DNA of 64,000 nt from Paraphaeosphaeria minitans (taxonomy: Eukaryota > Ascomycota > Dothideomycetes > Pleosporales > Didymosphaeriaceae): NCBI GenBank assembly GCA_015832175.1, contig WJXW01000015.1, positions 1-64,000 of the forward strand, in the 5' to 3' direction. Numbering within the stretch: position 1 is the stretch's first letter; each line of letters starts with the position of its first letter. A program made the translations under genes and the position numbers. This document shows positions 33,856-46,214 of the stretch, piece after piece. The notes beneath the pieces were generated by a model. The model saw only the letters and a program-made list of their open reading frames with translations, did not search any database and was not told the DNA's origin.

Positions 33856-36737
33856 CTAGGACTTCCACATTGCCATGCCGCTGGGCTTCAAACGGTCGGT
33901 GTTACCAAGCCGATTTGATATCACACGAACGATACTCAGCTGGTATGTTTTTATGGCGTGGTGTAGCTGATATCCAGTGGCGTATTTGACGGTACCATCA
34001 ACTTCGTAACAGAATGTGCATAGCGGATCGAGGTCTTTCTGGCGTTGCACGAATCGTTCGGTCGCGCGTGCATCGGCCGTGGCGTTGTAGAACACATGCG
34101 GCTTGTGCTTCAACGCATATAAGACCGTGTGTAGTGGATCGGCGGTCCTGGCCGTCCCTGGTCGCGTAATGGCTCTATCTTTTTCATTGGCTCGTGGCAT
34201 GGTGTGTTCAAGGGGTAACGAATCATCAGTCCGCTCACCTGCCTGGTCCGAAACGGGCCATTCGGTGGGGGGCTGTGATGCGTACTGATAGTCCTCGCTC
34301 CCAGTATCAAGCACGGTTGTGGATCCATCGCTCGAGAATGGATTGCGGTGGTCCAGTAGGCCCACATAGGCTTCCACCGCGTCAAAAGTACGTGTAAGTC
34401 CCAGATCCATCACGTTGGAAACTGAAGAACATCTATCGGGACTGTATGCACTGGAGTGACTCGTGACTAGCGTGCTGGGAGAATATTGCTCCGCCGCAGG
34501 ACTCCCTGCCTCAGGGGTGCCATACCATTGACCAGCTTCACCGAATACCGTCCCATGCATGCTCGGAATCGACGATGCTACGGAGAAGCCGCTTGGCCGC
34601 ACTTGGGGCGTCCGATCTGGCGACCGGAGCCCCTTTGGCCGGACGCTCGGTGAAGTTCGATGGAACGATGGATCACGACTTCGAGATCGCCTCGCGAACG
34701 CATGAGCTTGAGTGGATTTTCTTTCCTTGATGGCGTTCGCGGGAAAGATAGATGCAGGTCTCTTCCTCGCACGGGATGATGGTGCCATAGTCACGGGCGA
34801 TGTGTCCGCCGAAAGCACGGAGGCGGCCTTCGAGCTTGTCATCGATGCCTGACCGTGGACGTGAGGACGGCGCCAACTAACGCTGCCTCGATCTAACTCC
34901 GATTCGTTGACCATGGACGAAGACTGCTCCGAGACGGAGGCATAATCATCTGTGCAGAAGCTAATCGAGTCTCTATCGAGGAAGGGTAGGCCAACCAGCA
35001 AGGCTTCCATTGAACTCGACGACATCGTTGAAGAGATGGAAGACGAAGGGCATGCTCCGAACTCTTTTGCGCCACCGAATAGAAAAATGCAGACGATGTG
35101 CTTTGCCATGAACGATTGCGATATCGGAGGCTCGGGAAATTGTCCTTCGAGCACTTGGTCACCGTACAAACAAACGGCAGCTGCTTGGCTCTTGGACAGT
35201 GCCACGCCGTGTCTTTTGGACACATCGACGTCCACGATGTCGGAATAGCTTGGCAACACACTAGCTGGTGTTCTAGTTGCGATATCGTCCCCGTCTTCAC
35301 TTAGATTGCACGAATCGTGGTTTTGGTTGTCGACAAGGAGACCGTTGAAAACCTGCCTCGCTACCCTGCTGAGTTGCGTCCTGTGGATGGATCCTCGGGG
35401 CGGCGCCGTGCGGAGGGTGTGGAGAAAGACGTGCTGGTAACAGCGTGCGACGAACGCTTCCTTGCGTATCGTAAGAGCGGCCACTCACTCTCCAGACTCG
35501 AACAGGACATCAAACTCTTTTCTGAAGACGCTCTGGATCCGTTTCCGCAACGTGTCATACTGCGCTCTCCTCATGCCGCGGAGTAGGGATGCCAGGGGTG
35601 GAATGACCCTCGACTGTATAGCCCGCAAGTCCTTGGCAAAGGTTGCGAGTGTCAATATAGGGCCCTGCCGACACACAGCTTTCATCACCGACTCACGAAG
35701 AGCAGTATTCGTTAGCCGTGGAAAGATATTCCCTCGCCCGAAGGCGTGGCCAATGTAGCCGCGGTCGCCCCTGGACAGGAGGGGTGCTCGAGACTGCAAC
35801 CTTTCAATAGAATCGGGATCTAGAGTATGCACCACCTCGGGATGCCATTGAAGTGTGATGTCTTTCCATTGGGACACTATATGCTGGAGATAGTTGACGG
35901 CTTCCTGTTGCGAGTCAGCTACGAGCTCACGAGATGCAGACTCACCAGCCTCCGCTTACTTCTATACACCACGATTTACGGATGGTGGTGAGGTAATTGA
36001 AGGACTTCGTCGTCCATAACGATCGGAGTTGATGCAGAGGGCCAAAAGCGTCCGGCACTCCTACCGTATCGCTGACCAGATGCGCGTCTTGGTTAAGCTG
36101 AGACGTGAGCGAGGACAGATACGACAGCCGTTGTGCTCTTGTCCGCTGTGTCGGTGCGCAAAGTATCTCGCTAACGGCTCTATGTTGACTACGCAAGGCT
36201 GCTTGCCTGCTGTTCGAGCCATCTAGGCCAGGTGTGTCAGTTGAGAGACACGTGGCACACGATCCAAAAGCCTCATTCCTCTCTTGGGAACCGGATCATG
36301 GACATGGCTGACATACCGTCGCAATAGAAGTCGAGTACCCACCACCGATTTTCAAGCGAGTCAAAGATTTCCGCTAGTCCCCAGACGCTGGGTGACCGCG
36401 CTATGTGGAGCATGTCTATTCCTTCTGTAATGTAAATTTCTGCGTTCGCCTCGAATTCCAAGCAGGGGAACAGTCTCCCATCCAACCGCTTCGAGCCTCT
36501 TTCCGTCGCCTTTTCCCAGACAGATCGGGAGACCTCCGCCTTTAGTCGGTTCTCCTTGAGCCACGGCTTGCACACTTCATGTCTGAATCGCTGCTCCAGC
36601 TGTTTCTGATCCTTCCTGCATTGAGGAGCAAGATGGAAATAAGGGTCAGGATGGGGGTGCTGCTTTAGCTGAGACAGTTGAACGATGCCTGATTCGATGA
36701 ACCGTTTGGAGTCGGTGCCGTATCGGGTGTCGCCCAT
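33856..36737 (-). CDS. DUF3723-family protein, interrupted by an in-frame stop
   Basis: ATG at 36737 (MGDTRYGTDSK). Exons 36737-36317, 36222-35960 and 35904-33856 join in one frame through a 94-nt intron (GTATGT, CAACTGAC, CCTAG) and a 55-nt intron (GTAAGC, GCTGAC, AACAG). Splicing rebuilds family patterns: a decayed equivalent of the LHGRHR..AA region leading to RWWVLDFYCDD, then EAVNYLQHIVSQW, then GPILTLATFAKDLRAI, then CYQHVFLHTL. A Ser/Pro-rich region follows, and a C-terminal module with FYNATADARATERFVQR and FCYEVDGTVKYAT. A TGA at 35485-35487 lies in frame between FESGE and VAAL, with no workable intron, so the gene is probably inactive or makes a truncated product. The reading is about 909 residues plus that stop. 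DUF3723 function is unknown; such genes are frequent cargo of Starship elements. Confidence 0.65.
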
Positions 36738-36983
36738 GGTGTACGGCAACAGGATGTGCTTCTTCGTGGAATACTCCCCCCTCCAGCTGATATATCACCA
36801 TGCGGTAGCTAGGCATGGAGGTCTCCCTCTGATGCTTACCAGTCATCATCACAGGAAGCTCCTATCAGCAATACAAGCACTCAGATATATGCTGCACATA
36901 CTCCGGGACTTCTCGTGCACTCGCCCAACGATTCGATATTGTCTATCTTGTCGAGCGCACCATTACGCGGCTGAACAGTAAAC

Positions 36984-37855
36984 ATGGCTGGGGGGTTCAG
37001 GGCATTGCACCTTCTTCGAAAAGTCAGGGAAGACCAGACTCTCACCAACACCGACGTTGATGACGGCATCCCGGGCCTCCACCGAGAAATCGGAAACATC
37101 ACCTATCGCATCGTACTGAGGCGTGACAAGCATCGTCCGATCAGGTTCCATCTCAAGAACGAAGTCGCGGCCGCGCCCGCGGTCGCAAAAAAGCTTGCCG
37201 AATTAGGGCCCGTCAATACTTTCTTCACTTTTGAGGTGTATGAAAACGCATTAACCATTCCCAGCTTTGCAGACGCAGCAAGCTTGGAGGAGATCCTGGA
37301 AGCACGAGCGCATTGGCCTTTCCATCCGGAGCACAGCCGAGCCCTAGCTGCAGACGTCAGTGTGCCTTGATAGCTTAGAACAAGCGCTGACAGCTCTAGA
37401 TCCTCGCTGGCATTTCCAGCCTACGCAGCGTCGGTTTGCAGAGGAATGCCTTCGACGTTAGGGACGTACTCCTGGTTGGTCGCGACAACATGTACTTCTT
37501 CCAGATCGGTAAGTTGTCGTGAACGCTGCAGATGTTGCTAACAAGGGAAGCCGGCATCGAAAATTGCACGTGCATCAGCGATGACGAGCCGACAACCTCC
37601 GGAGATCTTAGTTCGCTCGTCCACATACTGAAATATGTCATTGACAGACTCGAGCCACACAGTTTCACGTGGATCTACGGTTTTCTAAAGGATCTAGAGC
37701 GGAGGAAGACACTCGATGATGCGTTTTTGAAGGAGGCGACCCAAAGCCTCCCTAGCAGTGCCGATCGGCTTCATAGGGAACTGGAGATATATCTTCATGC
37801 TGTTCGCATATTGGGTACAACAATGGGAGGGAGCTCTATCGGGGACGCTAGATAG
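36984..37855 (+). CDS. Hypothetical protein, three exons
   Basis: Exons 36984-37355, 37400-37508 and 37551-37855 join in frame (261 residues). Intron 1 is strong (GTCAGT, GCTGACAG, CTCTAG, 44 nt). Intron 2 is 42 nt (GTAAGT, CTAAC, GGGAAG). Splicing yields continuous sequence with blocks such as VNTFFT, DVLLVGRDNMYFFQI and a helical end (LHRELEIYLHAVRI). No membrane segment or signal peptide. It lies divergent from the DUF3723 gene with about 250 nt between starts, so they may share a promoter region. Family not recognised; an upstream exon cannot be excluded. Confidence 0.5.
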
Positions 37856-38347
37856 CATCACCGTCCGCAGTCGCTAGGTGCATGCGTTGCTTCGTTAGAC
37901 ATCAGAAAACACGTTGGCTATCGCTCGATTCACAATCCCAATGCACAGAATAGGATTCTGCTTTTCTAGCGCTTGGGGTGGACATTCGTCAGGAAGTTGC
38001 TGTTGATTCTGTCGCAGTCACTCCAGACATGCAGCTCCATGTTTTTGCTCAAAGCTAACTGAACTGTATTACGACTGTGTACCCTATCGAAAGCTCGAAG
38101 TTATGACTTTGCATTTGTACTGTCATCCATGTAAATCACTATGACTAACTACGGAACACTCGACGACAAGTGTAGGGTAGGTGCAGCTTGCGCAGCTCGT
38201 GCCCAAAAGCCACAGCTTGCTCCGTACGGGGTCTGTCAAATGTTGGCAGAAGAAAGCGAGCATCTCTGTCCTACGTGGTCACATGCCGTCTTGCACAAAT
38301 ATAAACCATGACCGACGCGTGGCTTCAGCAACCTGCCACGGCGCATG
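37856..38347. other. Spacer between convergent genes, nothing seen
   Basis: No supported ORF; holds the 3' ends of the genes on both sides. Confidence 0.4.
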
Positions 38348-38692
38348 CTAGTTCACCAAAAACCATGCAACAGCTGCTCCAACAGCACCGTTTGCACTCC
38401 ACGAGCTACCTCCCATACCGGAGGCGGCACCACTGGCAGAGATTTTCGATGTCTCCACCGGCAGAATATCTATGGCTTTCGATAGTAGCTGCGTTGGCAC
38501 GGCGGTGGCCGCGTTGCTGACAATGGAGTTGATCTGGCCAGCAGCAGAACTCGCGCGTAGTTCGACCGAGTTGATTAAGCTTTGAAGCTCGGAAGGAATA
38601 GCGGGTAGATTTGGCAGATCGGTCGAGTGAAGGCTTATTTCAGCGTTCGTCACCGCGAACAGCACGGAGATGAAGAGAAAATTGCACCTCAT
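38348..38692 (-). CDS. Small secreted, probably GPI-anchored protein
   Basis: A single-exon 114-residue ORF with the full layout of a fungal surface protein. It has an N-terminal signal peptide (MRCNFLFISVLFAVTNAE), a Ser/Ala/Thr-rich middle with helical repeats (LINSVELRASSAAGQINSIV), a small-residue patch that could be an anchor site (SGAASGMGGSS), and a hydrophobic C-terminus (GAVGAAVAWFLVN). It would be exported and tethered to the plasma membrane or wall. No cysteine pattern or enzyme motif; role unknown. The start codon is the first ATG of the frame. Confidence 0.55.
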   Translation of the reverse strand: MRCNFLFISVLFAVTNAEISLHSTDLPNLPAIPSELQSLINSVELRASSAAGQINSIVSNAATAVPTQLLSKAIDILPVETSKISASGAASGMGGSSWSANGAVGAAVAWFLVN

Positions 38693-39344
38693 GATGTGGG
38701 AGGACGCTTGACTGGAACAGATTTGCTACCTTTGTTTCTGTCACTCGGTAAGTGATTTCGATAGTCCTAGTGCAAGGGTGGACCTGTTGCTAAGCATAAA
38801 GGAAGTACTGTTTATATAGTTTGCCTTCGCCTTACCTTCTTCTCGTTTATGGTCAGCCTTGCGCTATGACGAATATGACTCGATATGCTGATGTCGTCAC
38901 CAGCACTGCAGTGTCACCTACCAAGCCTGCACCATACGCTCGCCTCATGCTATAGCAACGAGCATGTGCTTCGCGCTCGATTGCTTACAGTCAACTATAG
39001 AGCGCAAGTCAGTTTGGACAACAGGCAGCTATTTCATGCCAGTCGATATCAGCAGCTTCTGTCAAATACCTACTGTATCATGGCTCTTCAGTGACTTGGT
39101 GAGATAGGTGACGAAGGCCGAACGTCCTGGAGATACTCTGCTCACCGGTCTTCCTGAAACGCAGATGATGCAGGATGACAACTACTGGTAAGCTGAAGCA
39201 GTAGCGTTGCAAACGGTTTATGCTTATTCGGAAAGCTCGCTTCACTGCGCGGGCGAGGCCAGACTTAAATACGGGTTACCCACCAGTCAAGTCCCCGACT
39301 CTTTACAAAGCGATCCCTAGACCTTATTCGGCTATCACATACTG
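38693..39344. other. Divergent intergenic region, no gene
   Basis: Lies between the starts of the GPI-type protein (minus) and CAX-like 2 (plus). Only the short ORF 38885-39094, without motifs. Presumably holds both promoters. Confidence 0.4.
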
Positions 39345-40766
39345 ATGCGGCTGATCTCTACCCTCTTTCGGTCCCTGCAGCAAGCCCCAGCGCAGCTACC
39401 ATTATATTGGTGCCTCTGTTTCATAGCCGTCGTATCCTTTATCGCGTCTTCGGCCCTCTCCCTCACTTCCGCGACTTCCGCGACACGGTTACTTTTCGCG
39501 CTTCTGGCATTACTTACTACGGCAACGGTGCAGAAGGTTCACGGTATTGGAGCTCGTCGTCATTCTTCTAGACCGGAAGCGCGCAAGTTGCGCCATTGTT
39601 TTCGAGGCACTACTAAGGTGAGCGGCCCCATCTGATTCTGGCCAGCATTCTGTTCATACGCCCAGCAACTGGATAGAAGCTTCTCTTGCCATCGCCGCGG
39701 CTTCGAAGGGTCAAAGCGACTTCGTGCGCGCCTTTTTGGTCGGCGCTGTTGCTATCAACCATCTGCTCTTACTCGGCAGCTGTTTCATCCAGGGAGGGCA
39801 TCATGGCCGGCGAGCGAGCTATCCGATGCTCATAGCATCATTTCACATCCGCATGCTCCCTGTCTATATAGTGTTGATGCTACCCCTAATAGCTTTCGAG
39901 GTGGGTTTTCAATCGACCGCTCCACAAGCACACACATTACGAGATTCAGGAAGCGATGGCAGCGTTGTGCGCACCGCCCGCATCACAGCCCTGCTGTTGC
40001 TGCTGCTTTTCATAGCCCACCTTGTGCTCATCTGCCAGATGCATTCGACATACCCGCTCCACGCGCATGGCCTGTACAAAATGGCCTACGCTCGTGAGTC
40101 AAGCGACGCTGCTGAGCGCCTTGCATATAGATAAGTACGTGCATCACGGCTTCTATGGCCAGTCGTATCCAGGCTCAAAGGGAGAACTGGCTCTGGGAAC
40201 AGCTGCTTTTATCTGATGCTGCAGCCGACAATCGTAAGCCCTGGGACAGCGCTCTCACGACGGTGACGTTGTTGCTTTCGTGCGGGGCAAGCTTCGCGTC
40301 GTGCTTTCAGCTAGTCAGTTCAATTTCTCCCGACAACACAAGCGGTTGGACATCTCCGCTGCGTGTTGGGTACCTCATCGCTCCGCTCTTTGCAACCGCA
40401 TCTGGCCTCGGTGCCGTGTTCTTGCACAGACGTGGGTGCAAAATCCCTCTGAATTCAGGTCAACTGGTCTGTGGAGCGATCATGTCAATCTCCCAGCTCC
40501 TTTGTTTGGTCCTACCCGCGGCCATTCTTACCCGGTGGATTGTGAACCTAGGGCAAGGGACCGCCTTTCTCGATGCCTTCCAGATCGCGCTACTTGCTGG
40601 AGCCGTGCTGCTCCCCATGTATTTCATACAGACAGGCGGGGATGACTGGTAAGCGTCGCATACCCTTCGCACGAAGCCTAAAACTAAGATGCAACTCAGG
40701 CTCGGGGGGCTTGTCCTACTAGCTTCTTACATTCTCTATGCCATCTCTACTTGGTTTTCCTCGTGA
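39345..40766 (+). pseudogene. Second cation/proton exchanger-like gene (CAX-like 2), probably broken
   Basis: Polytopic protein with the two-half plan of CAX exchangers. The first half shows SNWIEASLAIAAASKGQ followed by FLVGAVAINHLLLLGSCF, matching the family GN-x-x-E helix and the next helix. The second half ends DAFQIALLAGAVLLPMYF, then GDDWLGGLVLLASYI, like the last two helices. The final intron (40649-40699: GTAAGC, ACTAAG, CTCAG) is excellent. Defects: a TAA at 40132-40134 lies in frame just before a 38-nt intron-like segment (40135-40172, GTACGT..CCAG). The first junction (donor 39618) keeps frame only with a 28-nt intron. The second-half motif normally GNAAEH reads FATASGLG, with neither acid nor His. 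Likely a pseudogene or inactive relative of the gene at 10.6 kb. Confidence 0.55.
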
Positions 40767-43700
40767 TGGAGTGCGCTGATGCAGGGCTGACAACACATAT
40801 GCAATGTGCTTGGCCAACGCGCGCCTTGATAAGGTAGGAATTCATAGGCTTGACGCTACTTGCGTACAAGCATGTCTGGGCGTGTTCCTTTTTGGCATGA
40901 CGGCTTTCCCGATCCACAGTGCTCCGTGGGGTGAAAGATACGCAATCACAGCATCGGTCAAGGAGGACGAATAACCACCAGTGCCAGAAGATGTGCGGGC
41001 TGCACGCATTTCAGGCAGCTCGTACTCGGGCGTACGGTAAGGATACACGCGAACTAACGTGTGTATAAACAGCGCAACATCACCCCGACTAAGTTGGTCT
41101 TAGGTCTTCCGCGGCCTGGCAATATCGACGTTATTTATGTATCAACGTGAGGCTCTAGCGTTCGTTGAGACAGTCGGGCAGAATTGGCCTGCAATTTGGG
41201 GCCTGAAACCGTTCTAGTGTAGACACACGGAGCCACAACCAACACATCTCCTTATTCCCCAAGACTGCCAATCTCTAGCGTGGACCAACTTTGATACGTC
41301 ACCAAGATATGGTTTCAGGGACGCCGTAAATCTTAGCTTCCCCTATTTTAACGGTTTACCCGCGACATCGACGGTATTCCAGCGTGATTTCAGCATGTCG
41401 GCGAGGGAGGGAGACTGCGATGGGGACGATTACCTTTGATGCCTCTAAGACGCGCTTCCAGGAATGCGTAGTCCAGAGCCCCCTCTTAGGCCTCTTGGAG
41501 CAGAACTGAACCCCACCTGATGCACGCAACGACAATGCCTAGGAAGGCGCAATGCGGAAAGCATCTCGCTGAGTTTGGTGGATATCAAGAAGACAAGGCA
41601 GAAGCAGGGACCATGAGCACATCAATCAGCGTGCTGTCTCCTCAGATTAGATAGTCAAGAATCAAGCTTTGCTTTCAGTCCGTATGTGGAGCTCGGCTCT
41701 GTGAAAACAGCCTCGTATTCAGGTCGTTGATCAATATCACTTGAGAAAGTGAGGGAGTATGGGGTTAGACGCTAGGCAGTGGCAGACAAACCCTGGTAAG
41801 CAGGGACGCTGTACTACACCCTCAGTCAACGTTGAGTTCGGCACAATTGCTTCTCCTTTCGACCTACCGACGATGCACCCAAAGAGAAGTCCATGGAGTG
41901 TAAAGAAAGTAGCGCTGTGCACCAAAAGCACATTGAGACTACGATCTACTACGAGACTAGAAGTTCAGCTCGCCTGAAAATGCATTCATGTTACATAACC
42001 CCAACCAAGCCTATCGCTCACGGCTCGGACATTGGAAGTACGCCAGGCTTCGACGGTTTTGGTCTGATGCGGGAATCTCAACAGTTCTCGTTGGAGGTCA
42101 TCGCTAGAGACCTGAAGTCAGTGGCCAGGATCCAAGTCGAGAGACGGACATAGCGTTACAGCTCAAGGCTCAACCGTGCGCGCCTCCTTTTTCAACCTCG
42201 CCGAACGCCGTGCATGTTCTGTGCATCCGCAGCAGCCGCGGGGCGATTTGAGCAGAGAGTGCATGGCGTTGAACTGCCTCCTCGTACCCTCCTGCCGCTC
42301 CGCAAGTGGTTTGATTTCATGGAGGATGCTCTTTGATTGTTTGTCTTGGCGCTGCCTTCGTCCGATCTCAACGTTTTTGAACTCGTGCAGCTACTTCTCG
42401 CTGGCTTCGGGAGCATGCTAAGAATGTGGGGTTGCGAGCATCCCAGAGCCTCACCTTCCGCGATCGGTGGCTGGAAGTCGATCACCTGGTTCGGACGCTT
42501 GGCTGTAACGGAAGCAAGGCGCGTCCTGGTCGCGTAACTAATCCTATGGGTCACGATCGATAGAGAGCCTTTGGAATGCTGACCCAGGTAAGCACGAATG
42601 GAGGAGGACATGCGCGAAACCTAGAGGCCTCGGGGACAAGCGTCGCGGCAGCGGTCACGCCTGCCTTTCCACCAGTACAAGCTTGCGCACTGGTTTCCAC
42701 AGAGCTTCCGCGCGGATGGCCGACGCCTGGCCGAAGTTGCGCCTGAACCCAGCAGGGATGGTAGAAATCTGTTATTCTTGGGGGACTCATGCCGTGACTG
42801 AAAGGGTAAGCTGTCTCATTGAAACATTTCAGTGGAAGGCTGTACTACAAGCCCACGGACCATCACTTTGGACAAGGGGGACGGCTAAAGAAGAAACCTT
42901 TGGTGAGCGCCGAGCAGGCCACCAACCCTCAATGTCCTAACGCTGGGATAGAGAGATCAGGGGTTCAGAACTGTGCCCCATCCGTTTGCTAACATCAGCT
43001 AGCCTAGTCCGGTTAGATGAAGCATGAGCTACATACACCTGCATGCATCGTCGGTCATGTGATGACATCCATCAAGTCAAGAACGCCCGGAGCAGTGTGC
43101 TACGTGGGTGCATACTGGAAGAGATGCGAATCTGACAATCCCGTGAGCTAGCGACGTAGGATCCGTTCGAGATGGCGTTATCGCCGTCTATCCGAGCCTA
43201 CTCGCGGATGGCATGCGACAGCAGGTCGTGGTCGAGGAATCCCTGTTCCGCGGAGACGGGGCACAAGCACAAAGGTGTCTAGCAAAGTGCCGCAAAGCAG
43301 GTGTTCACTGCGTTGTGTATTGCACCGGGAGGGGGCGCGCTTCCGTAGGAAACGGGCCGAAACACCTGAAAGTCCTGCTAGCTGACCGCGGCTCACCATT
43401 CACATCCTGAAAGGCATGCAGCTTGATCGCAGCCTCCGCAAACTGCGCGCCGCCCCAATTTCGAAAAGCATAGCGCCGCATATAGCGATCCATTGTCTCG
43501 GGACCAGCCGTGTGCGAAGCCGAGGTTCCTCCTGCTTAACGTTAGTGCGCGTTCACGGTAGCCAAGTCCACTGGCCTTCGTGTGAGCTCCTAGATCGATC
43601 CACCAATGCGGCAAAACCGAGCGCGCCAGCATGTTCATGCCTTCTACCGCACCCGAGCGCATGGTTCACGGCCCACATTCCATTTCCGCGCAGTATTTGC

Positions 43701-44686
43701 TGTCGCTGGTTGGTGGTGACAGGCGCGCTAGAGCCGCACGGCTTGGCTGCCAAGGTACCTAAGCCAGGCTGACATGACGCGATCAGTGTGCTCGAGAATT
43801 TGATTGGCAGATATGTTTTTAGACGAGAGTGGCAGACCGGCTTGACTCGCCTCGCATGCCGTCGACAGAAACTGGCGCTTGCTCGGTTGGAAAGCAGTAC
43901 ATGCGCCACGCTGCCAACCCATATACTGCGCCGCATGCCCGCAGGCAACTACGTATGCACTGCTCGGACACGTGCTCTGCACTTGAAGCAAAGATGGGCT
44001 TTCGAGTGCCGACTTCGCCTTTACCTTCCTAATCTACCTACGGTGATGCATATACGTGACAAAGAGTGCATCTCCGGAGGCCCCTGACTAGCTATGTGCC
44101 GATGTGGCATCAAATTGACCGTACCTTCGTAGAATCGGCGACTCCGACTGAAAGACTCGATGTGGCACAGCGCTGGGCGAAGAAGGGAATGTTCCGTGAA
44201 CGTTACCGAGCAAAGTCGGCGCAGGCCTCGGCTGTTTGACATCAAAGGTAGCAACGCAGGGTGGATGGATGCTTGCGCAACAGGGAAAGCCCTGCAGCCC
44301 TTTCGAGCAAAGCACTCCGGGTATTGCCCTCTCTCCTGGGCTACACCTCGTGTAGCGCGGCCATTCGTCTCGAGGACGTTATGCTGCCGCACTCGTGATA
44401 CAGCCCGATCTAGTCACACAAATCACGAACAGATGCAATGTGAGAGTGCTCGTCAGCCTCAGTCGTGCCGGCTGCAGCAGCTCGATGACCTACAGCCGGC
44501 AGTCGGTCGCTCCAAGTCAGCGGCAGCGTCATGATTGCCACCGCTGCCAGCATCTACTTCGAGGGCGCTATTGCCTAACAGTGGCGCGCGCCACAGCCTT
44601 CCCTCATCGCAAATCTACGTATAGCCCGCCTTTGAATGGCGGAGAGAATGGACATGCCAACTGGAAAGGTGTCGGAGCGGGGAAGT
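40767..44686. other. Intergenic, no convincing gene
   Basis: Almost 4 kb without a supported gene. A coding-like patch near 42830-42905 (GRLYYKPTDHHFGQGGRLKK after an AG and before GTGAGC) may be a lone exon, but nothing around it joins. Opposed ORFs at 42176-42611 and 43393-44392 have no motifs. Confidence 0.4.
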
Positions 44687-45350
44687 CTGTCCATTACCGT
44701 GGCTAAACTCTTCCGACTGGCCAATGCACTACGTGACATGCACGATTAGCTAGATAATGCCGTTGCTGCCGCGAAGCAGTGAGACCCATAAATTACACGA
44801 ATGTTAGTCCTTCCATGCTGCTTACGCTTACAGCGCATCCAGTGGAGACGCAAAGTATTTTGATAGCGGCATATTCCTGCTCACACGGACGAGGTGGAGA
44901 CGTTCAGATTCCACGAATGCCAATTCTTCCATCCTACTTACGCTTACCACGTATCAAGTGGAGACGCAGGCAATCTCAACAGTGCCGTATGTTGCTGATT
45001 CTCGCCAAGTGAATGCTAAGTGTTCAATGCTGACACTCACCAAAACATCTAAACTCTACGAATGCTCTTTGATTCATGCTGCTGAAATTGCCAAGAATGC
45101 TAGTCCATTTGATGCCAATTGCGAAAAGGTCCCCTTCCATCCTAGCATGGCGCGTTTAATTGTAGGTTTGGTGCTCGCACATAGTAAATGTCTTGCTCTT
45201 CACTTACCGCAATGCTGTGTCGAGCTGAAGGCCCGGCAGCCGATATCCACGCACGGCTACGGGAACATGCATCAGCGCGTAGTATTGACCTGGTTCGTTT
45301 CCGATAGGCGCCTATTCCGGCGGTGCTGTAGTTTCCTTGTACGCCCTGCG
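44687..45350 (+). repeat. Repeat block, short version of the block at 52.2-53.55 kb
   Basis: Starts with the 24-nt string at 44687-44710 (CTGTCCATTACCGTGGCTAA and four more bases) that also opens the second block at 52232. It then shows the same order of elements: GAGACCCATAAATT.CACGAATG, CTTCCATGCTGCTTACGCTTA, GTGGAGACG, CCACGAATGCCAATTCTTCC, a GATGCCAATTGCGAAAAGGTCCCCTTCC segment, and ATATCCACGCACG..CATGCATCAGCGCG near 45247. Same orientation as the second block, fewer repeat units. Confidence 0.75.
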
Positions 45351-46214
45351 GCTCGACTCTGGAAAGCATAAGCATCTTACTCACTTTATGCTCCCTACCT
45401 GTGCGCATAAGAAAAATCGGTCTCGGCCGACGGCAGTACGCGCCCAAGCATCAGCATGTTAAACCGGCTGCCAAACCATCAGTCCCAGTCATTGACTGTG
45501 AAAACAGTATCTCGCAGCCGTGAGCATTCCCATCAGCAGTCCTAACGCGGCCAGCTCATGCTCAGCATCACCACCAGCGCGTCAGGAATTTCGCTTGCCG
45601 TCGTAAGAGAAAACTGCTAGACATTCAATTACGATCAGCACGTGAAGCAACCCAATTCGCGAGTAATCCAAACAGATCAGCGCCGCAGCACGATAATGAA
45701 CATTGAACGTGAGCGTAAGTGCGGACCAATTGTCACGCAAAACCAGAATTGCGTCACCATCCCAGCATTCCGTGTCGTCCGGATGACTTGCTGCATCACT
45801 GCGCAGGCGTGGTTCTTTGCGATAGGTTTCCATTTGTGCGACAGGTAATAGCCATACTTACGGCTGGTTTAGGCACGACCACCCGGGCATGTGTCTGCAG
45901 AGAGCTGGCTCGGCACGGTTCTGTCAAGCATCAGGCTTTCCGAACTTTGACACGAACTCTTCGTAACTTTCTTAAGACTTATACATTGATGGAGTGACCG
46001 AAGCGCTCGCATCGTGTGGGGCGCCATCTGCGTTCTAACTACCATAGTGTCCTGTGCACCGGCCGTCGCGCTTTGAGCTCCTGCATTCATGTCAAGTTAT
46101 CCGCTGAATCGTCTCTGATCGGTGGTTTGGGAAAGGTAATCATCCGTTAAATATCAAACAGTCAACTGGGACGCTACCGGTAATGCTGATAAACTTCTAC
46201 ATTGTACGTCATGT
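45351..46214. other. Intergenic, decayed repeat-like sequence
   Basis: CAGCAT-rich text near 45450-45600 resembles repeat remnants. No supported gene. Confidence 0.4.

Noticed and set aside
42800..42930. Lone coding-like exon (GRLYYKPTDHHFGQGG) with flanking AG and GTGAGC
   Set aside because: No adjoining exon in compatible phase could be found on either side, and no family was recognised.
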